A stretch of DNA of 36,500 bases from Planctomycetota bacterium (lineage in GTDB: Bacteria > Planctomycetota > UBA1135 > GCA-002686595): contig CANKOY010000041.1 in the NCBI GenBank assembly GCA_947484275.1, forward strand, positions 1 through 36,500, written 5' to 3'. Made by a program: the position numbers and the translations under genes. The notes below the pieces were generated by a model. It made no database searches. It had not been told where the DNA came from and saw nothing but the letters and a program-made list of their open reading frames with translations. Positions within the stretch are counted from its first letter, which is position 1, and every line of letters starts with the position of its first letter. Shown piece by piece: positions 23,557 through 31,888 of the stretch.

Positions 23557-25275
23557 ATGACGCACGTGGTTCTGCGGCCGCTTCCGGCAGCCCTCGCGGC
23601 GCTAGCGTGCCTTTCCTGGACGCCTCTCATGGGCCAGGAATTGCCGCCTTTGTCTGTGTGGGAAGGGGTAACCCCAGGTGAACGCCGCGGCACGTGCGCA
23701 GTGGACGCTGGCGATCTGAATGGCGACGGTGCCCTCGATCTTTGGCTCGGATCACCCTTCGATTCAAGCGCGGGGCTCCAGCGCGGAAGTCTGCGCGCCA
23801 TCTCGGGGGCCGACGGCAGCGCCCTATACACGCTCATGGGTTCGTCGGCCGTGGATCATTTCGGCTGGTCGGCCGCCGCCCTGGGTGACATCAACGGCGA
23901 TGGAGTGTGCGACCTGGCAGTTGGCGCCCCCGACAACGACCTTCTGGGAACCAACGCCGGCGCGGTTCGCGTGGTCAGCGGCGCCACGGGGGCAGTGCTG
24001 TTCAGCGTCTACGGCGCCGGGGACAATTCGGCACTGGGCTACAGCGTCGGTGATGCGGGCGACGTCAACGGAGACGGGTTCGCCGACTTCCACAGCGGCG
24101 CGCCTTTCGATTCGTTGGTTGCCCCGAATGCGGGCAGCGTGTCCACATGGTCGGGCCGCGACGGCGCGCTGCTCATGCGCAGCTTCGGCGTCACAGCTGG
24201 CGATCGGCTGGGCATCAGTGTGTCGAAAGCGGGTGATCTCAACTCCGACGGTCGCCCAGATCTGCTTGCTGGCGCGGATCAGGCGCACGTCGGAGCGGGC
24301 TACGTTCTAGTCATCTCCGGCCGCACAGGAGCCATGCTCGGAACGTTGGTGGGCGAGGCGCGCGGCGAGCGCTTCGGCGCAGCTCTGTGCGGCGGCGTGG
24401 ACGTCGACGGCGATTTCCTACCGGATTTTGCGGTCGGCGCCCCGGCAGCGATGAAGCTCAGCGCTGCGACCGGCGCGGTGCGCGTTTTCTCCGGCCCAAG
24501 TCTTTTGGAAGTGCTGCGATTCCACGGCGAGGGCCCCGGGGAAGAATTTGGCGGAGCGCTGATTTTCATCGCGGACATAGACGGCGATGGGCTCGCGGAC
24601 CTCGCAGCCTCCGGTGCCTTCGAAGCTGGCGCAATCGGTGCCGCAGGCGTTGTTCGCGCGACCTCCTCGCGCTCGGGGCGCCCGCTGCGAGTGTGGCGCG
24701 GACGCAGCGGTGGCGATCGCTTCGGCGCGGCGCTCGCCTCGGCCGAGGACAGAGACGGCGATGGTCGGGCGGAGATTTTGGTCGGCGCGCCCAAGGACGA
24801 CTCGCCAGCGATCGACTGCGGCGCAGTGCTGCTGTTCAGCTTGCGCGACTTCGGTGCCATCCCCTATTGCAGCGCCAAGCAGAACTCCCAGGGCTGCACG
24901 CCGATGCTGCGCGGCACGGGCTACGTCAGCCTGTCTTCTGCGACCACGCTCGAGCTTGCGGCCACGCAAGTGCTCAACAACAAGCCAGGGCTCTTGCTCT
25001 TCGGCAAGTCGCGAGCGCAGCTTCCGTTCCTGGGCGCGACGCTCTGCGTGGGGCCGCCGATCCAGCGCTCGAGCGCGTTGAATTCAGGCGGCAGCATCGG
25101 CGCGGTCAACTGCAGTGGCACGTTGGCGCTGACTGTCGACGCGACCGTGGCAAATGCGTTGAACTGGCCCGTGAGCACCGTCATCGATGCCCAAGCCTGG
25201 TATCGCGACCCGCAGCATCCCGACGGCACCGCAAGCGGCCTGAGCGACGGGCTCGAGTTTACGATCTGGCTCTGA
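23557..25275 (+). CDS. Secreted FG-GAP (integrin-like) seven-bladed propeller protein
   Basis: A 572-residue protein with a signal peptide (LPAALAALACLSWTPLMGQ). Seven FG-GAP blades are visible, each with a Ca2+-binding D-x-[ND]-x-D-G loop: DLNGDGALD, DINGDGVCD, DVNGDGFAD, DLNSDGRPD, DVDGDFLPD, DIDGDGLAD and DRDGDGRAE. Each is followed by a G-A/S-P-type turn. After residue ~435 a Cys-containing C-terminal domain begins (PYCSAKQNSQGC...) and ends with AQAWYRDPQHPDG and LSDGLEFTIWL, a tail I associate with secreted Planctomycetes proteins. Role is probably extracellular adhesion or surface structure; the ligand is unknown. Monocistronic, convergent with tRNA-Leu. Confidence 0.9.
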   Translation: MTHVVLRPLPAALAALACLSWTPLMGQELPPLSVWEGVTPGERRGTCAVDAGDLNGDGALDLWLGSPFDSSAGLQRGSLRAISGADGSALYTLMGSSAVDHFGWSAAALGDINGDGVCDLAVGAPDNDLLGTNAGAVRVVSGATGAVLFSVYGAGDNSALGYSVGDAGDVNGDGFADFHSGAPFDSLVAPNAGSVSTWSGRDGALLMRSFGVTAGDRLGISVSKAGDLNSDGRPDLLAGADQAHVGAGYVLVISGRTGAMLGTLVGEARGERFGAALCGGVDVDGDFLPDFAVGAPAAMKLSAATGAVRVFSGPSLLEVLRFHGEGPGEEFGGALIFIADIDGDGLADLAASGAFEAGAIGAAGVVRATSSRSGRPLRVWRGRSGGDRFGAALASAEDRDGDGRAEILVGAPKDDSPAIDCGAVLLFSLRDFGAIPYCSAKQNSQGCTPMLRGTGYVSLSSATTLELAATQVLNNKPGLLLFGKSRAQLPFLGATLCVGPPIQRSSALNSGGSIGAVNCSGTLALTVDATVANALNWPVSTVIDAQAWYRDPQHPDGTASGLSDGLEFTIWL

Positions 25276-25287
25276 CAGCCAGAAAAA

Positions 25288-25374
25288 TGGTGCCGGGACG
25301 GGGACTTGAACCCCGACGCCCTTGCGGGCGATGGATTTTGAATCCATTGCGTCTGCCGATTCCGCCATCCCGGC
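25288..25374 (-). tRNA. tRNA-Leu (anticodon CAA)
   Basis: On the minus strand the acceptor GCCGGGA (25374-25368) pairs with TCCCGGC, then discriminator A and an encoded CCA (25290-25288). The anticodon arm is ATGGA-TTCAAAA-TCCAT, giving CAA. The long variable arm CGCCCGCAAGGGCG marks a class II leucine tRNA, and the T-arm GGGGTTCAAGTCCCC is standard. TTTTT follows directly. Confidence 0.97.
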
Positions 25375-25403
25375 ACCGGGAGGACATGCGTCCGCGGGCG
25401 GCG

Positions 25404-25431
25404 AGTGTAGGTCGGTGATCGCGCGATGCAA
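25404..25431 (-). promoter_or_regulatory. Possible tRNA-Leu promoter
   Basis: On the minus strand TTGCAT (25431-25426) and TACACT (25409-25404) are 16 bases apart, about 30 bases upstream of the tRNA 5' end. Located after the dapB stop. Confidence 0.35.
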
Positions 25432-25454
25432 GCCGCAAGGGCCGCGGCGACGGC

Positions 25455-26147
25455 TCAAAGTTTGAAGGCGTGCTCGATTCCGCGCTGGATACCCCGGGCG
25501 TCAGCCGCGTAGCGCAGGGCCGCGAGAATTCCTGGAACGAAGGCATCGGTCGTAAACAGGTCGTGGCGCAGGCTGAGGAGTTCACCCGGAGCCCCAAAAA
25601 GCACCTCTTGATGCGCGTACAGCCCGGGCAGTCGCACGGAATGCGTGGGCACCTTGGGCGACTCAGGTCCGCGGGCTGCTTCCATGCGTCGCGCGGTCTC
25701 GAGCGCCGTACCCGAGGGCGCGTCTGCCTTGCGCTCATGGTGCAACTCAATGATCTCGGCCGCCGGATAGTGCGCTGCCAGCTGCGCGCTGATGCGCATC
25801 AGGAACATCGAGGCCAGGGAGAAGTTGGGCACGATCAGGCCACCGCGGCCCAACTGGCGCGCCCGTAGATCGAGCGCGCGCTCGTCCTCAGCGCTCACGC
25901 CGCTCGTGGCGATCACCACTTGCGCACCCGCTTCAAGCAGCGCGAGCCCGTGGGCGAGGCCCAACCCAGCACGCGTGGCCTCGAGGCAAACGTCGACGCG
26001 CAGTTCGCGCACGCGCAAGGCCCAGTCGTCGCCAGAACCCAGGCGCAGAACCAATTCCAAGTCACGCTGCGCCTCGATCGCTGTGCAGGCAGCCTGGCCC
26101 AAGCGCCCGCCCGCTCCAACCACGGCGATGCGCAAGTTGCGTTTCAC
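25455..26147 (-). CDS. dapB: 4-hydroxy-tetrahydrodipicolinate reductase
   Basis: A 230-residue enzyme that reduces HTPA with NAD(P)H in the diaminopimelate/lysine pathway. The N-terminal nucleotide loop is VVGAGGRLG; the diagnostic active-site motif is ELHHERKADAPSGTA, with the catalytic His pair, Lys and the substrate-binding SGT. PNFSLASMF is also typical. The start is the GTG at 26147 because its GTGA overlaps the ddl stop and the protein then begins as the family does; a longer GTG start at 26189 would overlap ddl by 46 bases. Slightly short for the family. Last gene of a cell-wall precursor cluster. Confidence 0.93.
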   Translation of the reverse strand: MKRNLRIAVVGAGGRLGQAACTAIEAQRDLELVLRLGSGDDWALRVRELRVDVCLEATRAGLGLAHGLALLEAGAQVVIATSGVSAEDERALDLRARQLGRGGLIVPNFSLASMFLMRISAQLAAHYPAAEIIELHHERKADAPSGTALETARRMEAARGPESPKVPTHSVRLPGLYAHQEVLFGAPGELLSLRHDLFTTDAFVPGILAALRYAADARGIQRGIEHAFKL

Positions 26148-27208
26148 GGCCCGGTGGAACCCAGGGCGGATTCGATCAGCAGCAGACACAAATCGTCGTA
26201 CCCGATGCCGATCGCGGCAGCTTCCTGGGGAAGCAGGGAGCGCGGCGTCATTCCAGGCAGGGTATTGATCTCAAGCAGCACCGGTTCGCCGCTCGGAGGC
26301 ACGATGAAGTCACTGCGGGAGTAACCGCTGCAACCGCACAATCCGTGCAACCGCACCGCGGCCGCCTCGACGCGCGAGCGCTGCTCGGCGCTCAGCGAGG
26401 GCGGTGGGCAAACTTCGCGTGCGCCACCATCGGCGTACTTCTGCTCGTAGTCGAAAAACCGATCCTCGGCCGGCTGAATTTCGATAGGGGGCAGTGCGCG
26501 GGGTTGTTCGATGGCGCGATCGCTGCCGGCGAAAGCGTCGAGCACTCCGCAGGAAACCTCGACGCCGCGAATGCGCGCTTCGACGAGAGCGTCGTCACCG
26601 GTCTTTAGCACGCTCAGCACCGCTGCCTCGAGGGCCCCCCCATCGAGGAGCATGTGCGTATTGACCGAAGAGCCGCCGCGCCGCGGCTTGACCACCCAGC
26701 CGTCCTGGCCCGCGGCAAGGGCCAGGGCGCGCTTCAACTCTCCCTGGGCGTCCGCGGCGAAAGCCTGTGGACCGATCAGCCGCCCCGGAGCAACGCGCAA
26801 CCCGGCGCTTTGGGCCAGGGCGCGCGTGGCGGCCTTGTCCATGCACAGGGCGGAAGCGCCCACGGACGAACCCGTGTGCCTGCGGTTGCCGCTAAGCATC
26901 AAGCCTTGGACGGTGCCGTCTTCGCCCGCGCCGCCGTGCAGCGCGAGAAAGAAGACGTCGACGTCGGCGGATTGGCCCAGGGCGCCGAGGGCATCCCGCG
27001 CAACTCCGCCCACCAGCCAGCGCCCAGCGGCGTCGATCTCGATCGCCTGAACGCTTTTCAGGCGCTGCGTCTGAACGCAGCGCTCCAGAGCTTGAACGAT
27101 GGAGCGACCGCTGAGCAGTGAAACCTCGCGCTCTCCCGACGTCCCCCCCATCACCACGCTTACGCGGCAGTGTGCGAGACTTCGAACCTTCGGCGCGGAG
27201 CCCTGCAT
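26144..27208 (-). CDS. ddl: D-alanine--D-alanine ligase
   Basis: An ATP-grasp enzyme of ~354 residues that joins two D-Ala for peptidoglycan precursors. Motifs: VVMGGTSGEREVSLLSG at the N-terminus, LHGGAGEDGTVQGL, KPRRGGSSVNTHML (nucleotide loop), and LLEINTLPGMTPRSLLP (metal and substrate site). I prefer ATG 27208: with the upstream stop it reads TGAGATG (one base between), and the family begins only a few residues before the first beta strand. ATGs at 27229 and 27223 would overlap the preceding gene. Coupled by GTGA to dapB. Confidence 0.95.
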   Translation of the reverse strand: MQGSAPKVRSLAHCRVSVVMGGTSGEREVSLLSGRSIVQALERCVQTQRLKSVQAIEIDAAGRWLVGGVARDALGALGQSADVDVFFLALHGGAGEDGTVQGLMLSGNRRHTGSSVGASALCMDKAATRALAQSAGLRVAPGRLIGPQAFAADAQGELKRALALAAGQDGWVVKPRRGGSSVNTHMLLDGGALEAAVLSVLKTGDDALVEARIRGVEVSCGVLDAFAGSDRAIEQPRALPPIEIQPAEDRFFDYEQKYADGGAREVCPPPSLSAEQRSRVEAAAVRLHGLCGCSGYSRSDFIVPPSGEPVLLEINTLPGMTPRSLLPQEAAAIGIGYDDLCLLLIESALGSTGP

Positions 27209-27209
27209 C

Positions 27210-28619
27210 TCAACGGTGCTCATGGACATAGAAGTGACCCCGGTCAGTCACGATCGGGGTGTGCGGACGAGACTGGAACTGGGCCGCATCTTCGGCAATC
27301 AGCGGGTCAATTTCGATCGGATGCACGCCGCCGGCGTCAGGCGAAGGCAACTCGAGCCCTGCGCTCCGTGCCCAGACCGCGTGCAGCCGGCACAGGTCCG
27401 CCCGAGCGCTCTCGGGCGAGTCCTCGCCGCGGGCGTTCTTCACCGGTGAGAATTCTTCGGCGCGCGAAACCTCCAGAGTCACGGAGCGCTCGCTGTCGCC
27501 CAGGGCGTCGAACACGAACGCCTCGAACTTGATGCCATCGCGCTGCGCGAGCTCGCCGTCGTGCCACACCAGCATCTTCTTGCGCGCCAGGTGCCAGGGC
27601 AGGTGCAAGCCACCGCGGGTCAGGTCCGACACAAAGTCGCGCCGCAGCATGTGGATCGCGATGTTGCCAGCGCGAAAGCGCAACTGACCGTCCGCCTCGC
27701 GCGCCTCGCGCAGGTTCGCTGGTAGGTCGGAGTACTCGATGCACCCCAATCGCTCGCCGATGCGGCCAAGGACGCCGACCTTCTCGCCTGCGTCGCGTTT
27801 GGCCACCACCTTCGAGGACATGCCCGCGCCTTCGATGGCGTGCAGCCCGATGAACAGCGGATCCGCGGGACGCGCCAGCGGATTGTCCACTTGGAAGTAG
27901 GAGAAGTGCTCGATGCCGCGCTCGCCAGACTCCGCCAGTGCACCCGATTGCTCCAGGGCCAGGAGCACCCCGCCGTGGCCATTGGGCGCGAGAAACAACT
28001 CACCGGGACCCGCGCGCAAGATGCGCCCTTCCGGGTCCATGGCCGGAATCATGGCCTGTGAAAAGAAACGAATGTCCTTCGCGTCCAGGCCAAAGTGGCG
28101 ATGTCGTTCGAAATAGGACTGGGTCGCGGCGTGGTTGGCGGGCGAAGTCATCACGTACCACGGCACCGCAACGTTGAAGCGCTGCCGAACCGCCAACAGG
28201 CGCCGGGCGTGAATTTCAAATAGCGAACGGCCGCTGACCGGGCCGATTTCAAAGGCGCCCTTCGGTCCGTCGTAGCCCAAGCGCGAGGCCTGACCTCCGG
28301 CCACGAGCAGGAACGCCACGCGCCCCTCGGCCAGGAGAGACTCACCAACGCGACGGGCCTCATCAGCGCGACGCTTTTCGCGCTCCGTGCGCAACAGGGG
28401 GAACAAGCCTGGCGGCGAGAGTTCACCAGGCATGACCCCGTGAACCGACTCACCGAGCAGCCGCGCCTGCTCGCCGACTTGATCTAGGTCGACGGCTTGA
28501 AGCTGCGCAAGGAAACTCTCCCGTGCGTTGGCGTCGAGCGACTCGAAGTCCGCAAACACATGCCCCTGACCCACGCGCGCAAATCGGGCGCGCAGTTCGG
28601 ACTCGTCGTGCTTGCTCAT
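27210..28619 (-). CDS. UDP-N-acetylglucosamine/UDP-sugar pyrophosphorylase (UAP1-like)
   Basis: A 469-residue member of the eukaryotic-type UDPGP family. The nucleotide-binding signature LLVAGGQASRLGYDGPKG lies at ~105-121. Further family segments are VPWYVMTSPANHAAT, FFSQAMIPAMDPEGRIL, LAPNGHGGVLLAL, HFSYFQVDNPLARPADPLF and the late FRAGNIAIHML. The family makes UDP-GlcNAc or UDP-GalNAc from UTP and the sugar 1-phosphate. Position directly before ddl and dapB supports provision of UDP-GlcNAc for peptidoglycan. The usual bacterial GlmU is not in the window, so whether this replaces it is open. Confidence 0.85.
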   Translation of the reverse strand: MSKHDESELRARFARVGQGHVFADFESLDANARESFLAQLQAVDLDQVGEQARLLGESVHGVMPGELSPPGLFPLLRTEREKRRADEARRVGESLLAEGRVAFLLVAGGQASRLGYDGPKGAFEIGPVSGRSLFEIHARRLLAVRQRFNVAVPWYVMTSPANHAATQSYFERHRHFGLDAKDIRFFSQAMIPAMDPEGRILRAGPGELFLAPNGHGGVLLALEQSGALAESGERGIEHFSYFQVDNPLARPADPLFIGLHAIEGAGMSSKVVAKRDAGEKVGVLGRIGERLGCIEYSDLPANLREAREADGQLRFRAGNIAIHMLRRDFVSDLTRGGLHLPWHLARKKMLVWHDGELAQRDGIKFEAFVFDALGDSERSVTLEVSRAEEFSPVKNARGEDSPESARADLCRLHAVWARSAGLELPSPDAGGVHPIEIDPLIAEDAAQFQSRPHTPIVTDRGHFYVHEHR

Positions 28620-28666
28620 GTAGCAGGGCGCGCGCCCGTGCGCGGTGCACGGGTCGCGGCGGACAT

Positions 28667-29023
28667 CTACGGCTTCTTGCCCACGGACTTGTCGCCCTCA
28701 GGATGCGAGAGCAACTCGAGCAATTGCTCAGTCAGTCCCACCAGGGCGTTGAAGCGCCGCTCGAGTCGAATCTGACGCGATACCAGCTTCTCGATCACGG
28801 GCGGCAGGATCGCTTCGCGCGTGTAGTTGTTGATCATGTTGATGATCTCTGCGCGGTCGGCATCAGCCAGCTGGTGGAAGTGATAGTGGTACTTCTGCTT
28901 GAGCACGTCCTCGGTCACGTGCAGACACTCGTCCGTGATCTCAGCCACGCTTTGCTGATCGTGTTCCTTGCGGAAAACTTCGACTTTGTACTGGTGCAGC
29001 AGGTCCTGGTATTGCTTTTTCAA
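28667..29023 (-). CDS. Small helical protein of unknown function, TTG start
   Basis: A 118-residue, highly charged, all-helical protein without signal peptide. The start is a TTG at 29023, supported by a good Shine-Dalgarno (GGAGG, six bases upstream), one of the few clear ribosome-binding sites in this window. Features: His-rich KQKYHYHFHQLADADRAEI and a long amphipathic helix (LVSRQIRLERRFNALVGLTE) that may form a coiled coil. Charged C-terminus (GDKSVGKKP). Family not recognised. It lies between the fab cluster and the UAP1-like gene on the same strand, but a likely terminator precedes it. Confidence 0.7.
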   Translation of the reverse strand: MKKQYQDLLHQYKVEVFRKEHDQQSVAEITDECLHVTEDVLKQKYHYHFHQLADADRAEIINMINNYTREAILPPVIEKLVSRQIRLERRFNALVGLTEQLLELLSHPEGDKSVGKKP

Positions 29024-29155
29024 TGCTGGCCTCCGTGGTGCCTAGAACATGACGCGCAGGTCCTCTCGGCGACGGCTGAATGGCGTCTAGCCGGGGTGCA
29101 CGCCGATTGTAACTCGACCGCGCGCGTAGGGAATCCGTAGTTCGCCGTCTCGGAC

Positions 29156-29188
29156 AAAAAACTTCGGCCCTTGGCGGCCACACGCCGC
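29156..29188 (-). terminator. Probable terminator of the fab cluster
   Basis: Read on the minus strand, GCGGC-GTGTG-GCCGC (29188-29174) forms a 5-bp stem 34 bases after the fabF stop. It is followed 12 bases later by TTTTTT (29161-29156). A second, shorter GGCC/GGCC pairing lies closer to the T-run. Stem strength is modest. Confidence 0.4.
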
Positions 29189-29221
29189 ACACTAGACGGT
29201 CCGAGTGGCGCGGCCCGTTTC

Positions 29222-30463
29222 CTAGTCCGGCTGACCGATGCAGATCGAAACGTTGTGGCCGCCGAATCCGAGCGAATTCGACAGGGCGTTGCGGACCTTG
29301 AGCTTGCGAGCCGAACCCGGCACGTAGTCGAGATCGCATTCGGGATCGGGCGTGGTGTAGTTGCGAGTGGGGTGCACGACCCCATGGTGCACGGAAAGTG
29401 CCGTGGCCAGCAGTTCAATGGCCGCCGAGGCACCCAGGAGGTGACCGATCATCGACTTGGTCGAGGATACGGCCAGCTTCTTGGCGTGCGCGCCAAAAGT
29501 CAGCTTGAGCGCGCGGGTCTCGATCGCGTCGTTGTACTTGGTGCTCGTGCCGTGGGCGTTGACGTAGTCCACGTGCGTCGGATCGATCTTCGCGTGGCGC
29601 AGCGCTTCGCGGAAAGCCCGCGCGGGACCTTGGCCGTCTTCCTTGGGGGCCGTGATGTGAAACGCGTCGTCCGTGGAGCCGTAGCCCTTGACCTCGGCGT
29701 AGATTCGCGCGCCGCGCTTCTTGGCGCGCTCGTACTCCTCGAAGATCAGGATCGCGCAGCCCTCGCCCATGACGAATCCATCGCGGTCGAGGTCGAAGGG
29801 ACGCGAGGCCGCGCCAGGATCTTCGTTGCGCGTCGAGAGCGCCTTCGCGGAACAGAATCCCGCCAGACCCAGGCGGGTGGTCGCCGATTCCGCGCCGCCG
29901 GTCACAACGACATCACAGTCGTCCCACTGGATCGCGCGCCAGGCCATGCCGATGGCGTGGGCTGCGGACGCACAGGCCGATGACGTCGTAAACGTCGTCC
30001 CCAGCAATCCGTGTTCGATGGCGACCTGGCCGCTGACGGCATTGGCCATGATCTTCGGAATGAAGTGCGGGCTGACGCGCCGCGGACCGCGCTCCTGCAT
30101 GGCGAGGAATTGTTCCTCGATCCCCGTGATGCCTCCGATTCCCGTGGCGATGATCGAACCGAAGCGCTCGCGCGCCGATTCGGGCACCGTTGCCACATCG
30201 ATCCCGGAGTCCTTGAAGGCCTCACGCGAAGCCAGGATCGCCCACATCGTGAACGGATCCAGCTTGCGCAGGTCCATCACGTTGAAGTGCGCCGCAGGGT
30301 CCCACTTCACGCTGGCGGCGAAGTGTACGGGGTACTCCGTCGTGTCGAAGGACGTCAGCAGGCCGACGCCATTTTCGCCGGCCAACATCCGAGCCCACGA
30401 CGTTTCGACATCGTTTCCCAGGGCATTCATCGTGCCCAGTCCGGTGATGACCACTCGACGCAT
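29222..30463 (-). CDS. fabF: 3-oxoacyl-ACP synthase II
   Basis: A 413-residue condensing enzyme that elongates acyl-ACP with malonyl-ACP in type II fatty-acid synthesis. Catalytic residues are visible: Cys164 in TTSSACASAAHA, His304 in VNAHGTSTKYND and His341 in STKSMIGHLLGASA. Start MRRVVITGLG is typical. It lies 77 bases downstream of acpP and closes the cluster; a probable terminator follows. The N-terminal LRKLDPFTMWAILASREA is normal for the family. Confidence 0.97.
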   Translation of the reverse strand: MRRVVITGLGTMNALGNDVETSWARMLAGENGVGLLTSFDTTEYPVHFAASVKWDPAAHFNVMDLRKLDPFTMWAILASREAFKDSGIDVATVPESARERFGSIIATGIGGITGIEEQFLAMQERGPRRVSPHFIPKIMANAVSGQVAIEHGLLGTTFTTSSACASAAHAIGMAWRAIQWDDCDVVVTGGAESATTRLGLAGFCSAKALSTRNEDPGAASRPFDLDRDGFVMGEGCAILIFEEYERAKKRGARIYAEVKGYGSTDDAFHITAPKEDGQGPARAFREALRHAKIDPTHVDYVNAHGTSTKYNDAIETRALKLTFGAHAKKLAVSSTKSMIGHLLGASAAIELLATALSVHHGVVHPTRNYTTPDPECDLDYVPGSARKLKVRNALSNSLGFGGHNVSICIGQPD

Positions 30464-30540
30464 GGAGGCTGCGGTTGCTTGGGAGATAGATCCGGGAGAA
30501 GAAAATCGGAGCTAGCGCCCCGAGGTGCCAGAGCGAACGC

Positions 30541-30780
30541 TCAGGACTTCTTCGTGATGTACTCGACCGCGTTGCCGACGGTCTGAATCTTCTCCGCGTC
30601 TTCGTCGGGGATCGAGATTTCGAACTCGTCTTCGAACTCCATCACCAACTCGACGGTGTCGAGCGAATCGGCACCGAGGTCGTTGATGAATGAGGTCTCG
30701 GGCGTGATCTTGTCGGGCGTCGTGCCCATCTGATCGCAGACGATCTTGGTCACACGTTCCGTGATCGAGGGGTTGGTCAC
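30541..30780 (-). CDS. acpP: Acyl carrier protein
   Basis: A 79-residue acidic helical protein that carries acyl chains on 4'-phosphopantetheine. The attachment motif [13 protein letters not shown] places the modified Ser at 39; [15 protein letters not shown] follows as in all ACPs. The GTG at 30780 gives the usual ACP length and has GGAG about eight bases upstream; GTG 30795 or TTG 30837 would lengthen it. The 187-base gap after fabG holds a perfect 7-bp hairpin (30852-30868), which may separate acpP expression from the upstream genes. Confidence 0.95.
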   Translation of the reverse strand: MTNPSITERVTKIVCDQMGTTPDKITPETSFINDLGADSLDTVELVMEFEDEFEISIPDEDAEKIQTVGNAVEYITKKS

Positions 30781-30851
30781 CTTCGTTGTCTCCACTGGTT
30801 CTCGGTCTGTAGGGGTCAGGAAATCGGTACCGACCAAGGCGCGCGTTCGGG

Positions 30852-30868
30852 AGGTGGCAGCGCCACCT
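30852..30868 (-). promoter_or_regulatory. Intercistronic hairpin before acpP
   Basis: AGGTGGC-AGC-GCCACCT is a perfect 7-bp stem with a 3-base loop in the fabG-acpP gap. There is no T-run on the transcribed side. It may slow decay or partly stop transcription. Confidence 0.35.
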
Positions 30869-30966
30869 GTCCGCTCGCCGCCGTGCGGGCGGTGGGAATG
30901 AAAATGGTTGTGTCGCGGGGAGCTGGTTCGCGGGCGGTGCGGGCCGACGCGCGGCCTGGGTAGGCC

Positions 30967-31731
30967 CTAGAGTGACAGGCCCCCGTCGACGATCAAGGTT
31001 TGTCCCGTGATGTAAGCGCCGCCGGGGCCACAAAGGAAGTCCACGGCCGCCGCGATTTCTTCCGGATCGCCGATCCGCGCCAGGGGGATCGCGCTCTTGA
31101 GGGCCTCCGCGGCCTTGGGATCCAGGCCGGAGGTCATGTCCGTGGCGATCAGGCCCGGGGCCACGGCGTTGACGCACACCCCCCGCGATGCCAGTTCCTT
31201 GGCCAGGGAGCGCGTCAGGCCGATCACGCCGGCCTTGCTTGCCGCGTAGTTGGCCTGCCCAGCGTTGCCGGTGACGCCCACAACCGAGCTGATGTTGACG
31301 ATTCGGCCGCGGGACTTCATCAGGGTGCGAGCGCCAGCCCGAACGAAGTTGAACGTCCCCTTGAGGTTGACGTCGATAACGCGATCGAAGTCCTCCTCGG
31401 TCATGCGCAAAAGCAGCTGATCGCGTGTGATTCCGGCGTTGTTCACCAGGATGTCCAGGCCGCCGAACTCGGCCAGGATGGTGGCCACCAGTTCTGTGAC
31501 AGGGGCGCCGGCGGCAACGTCGACACCGTAGGCCGCGGACTGCACGCCGAGCGCCTGGCAGGCGTCGGCCGTCTCTTGCGCGCGCTCGGCGCTTGTGGCG
31601 ACGCAGGCGACCTTGGCGCCGCCGCGGGCTAGGCGCAGGGCAATGGCTCGACCGATGCCTCGCGAGGCACCAGTGACCAGGGCGACCTTGCCGGCGTGCG
31701 GTCGGTCGTTGGTGGATCTCTGGTCGGTCAA
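30967..31731 (-). CDS. fabG: 3-oxoacyl-ACP reductase
   Basis: A 254-residue short-chain dehydrogenase reducing 3-oxoacyl-ACP with NADPH. Cofactor motif TGASRGIG at 20-27, NNAG at 97-100, and the active site Asn122, Ser149, Tyr162 and Lys166 (NYAASKAG). The C-terminal ITGQTLIVDGGLSL is characteristic. The start is a TTG at 31731, with no convincing Shine-Dalgarno; no ATG lies before the cofactor loop. It follows fabD by 157 bases. Confidence 0.95.
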   Translation of the reverse strand: MTDQRSTNDRPHAGKVALVTGASRGIGRAIALRLARGGAKVACVATSAERAQETADACQALGVQSAAYGVDVAAGAPVTELVATILAEFGGLDILVNNAGITRDQLLLRMTEEDFDRVIDVNLKGTFNFVRAGARTLMKSRGRIVNISSVVGVTGNAGQANYAASKAGVIGLTRSLAKELASRGVCVNAVAPGLIATDMTSGLDPKAAEALKSAIPLARIGDPEEIAAAVDFLCGPGGAYITGQTLIVDGGLSL

Positions 31732-31847
31732 AGGAATCGAGGTAGGCGGGTGGGACCCGAGGGGCGGAGCGCGTCCGCGAAAGCCTCAGGAAGCGAGGAT
31801 TCGACCGCCCGGGGCATCGAATTGCAAGCCTGGACGCCACGCAGAGC

Positions 31848-31870
31848 GCCCCGCCGCGACTTGGCGGGGC
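31848..31870 (-). promoter_or_regulatory. Intercistronic hairpin between fabD and fabG
   Basis: GCCCCGCC (31848-31855) and GGCGGGGC (31863-31870) form a perfect 8-bp GC stem with a 7-base loop. It lies 18 bases after the fabD stop on the minus strand. No T-run follows, so it may be an RNA-stability or attenuation element. Confidence 0.4.
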
Positions 31871-31888
31871 CGCAACGCATGTTGTCCG

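Noticed and set aside
22580..23560. Long plus-strand open frame opposite the Nfu and kinase-like genes
   Set aside because: Its translation is low-complexity Arg/Ser/Ala typical of antisense frames in GC-rich DNA, while the minus strand carries a clear NifU domain.
24387..25418. Second long plus-strand frame inside the FG-GAP gene
   Set aside because: Arg-rich out-of-frame shadow; it also runs through the tRNA-Leu gene. The FG-GAP repeats fix the true frame.
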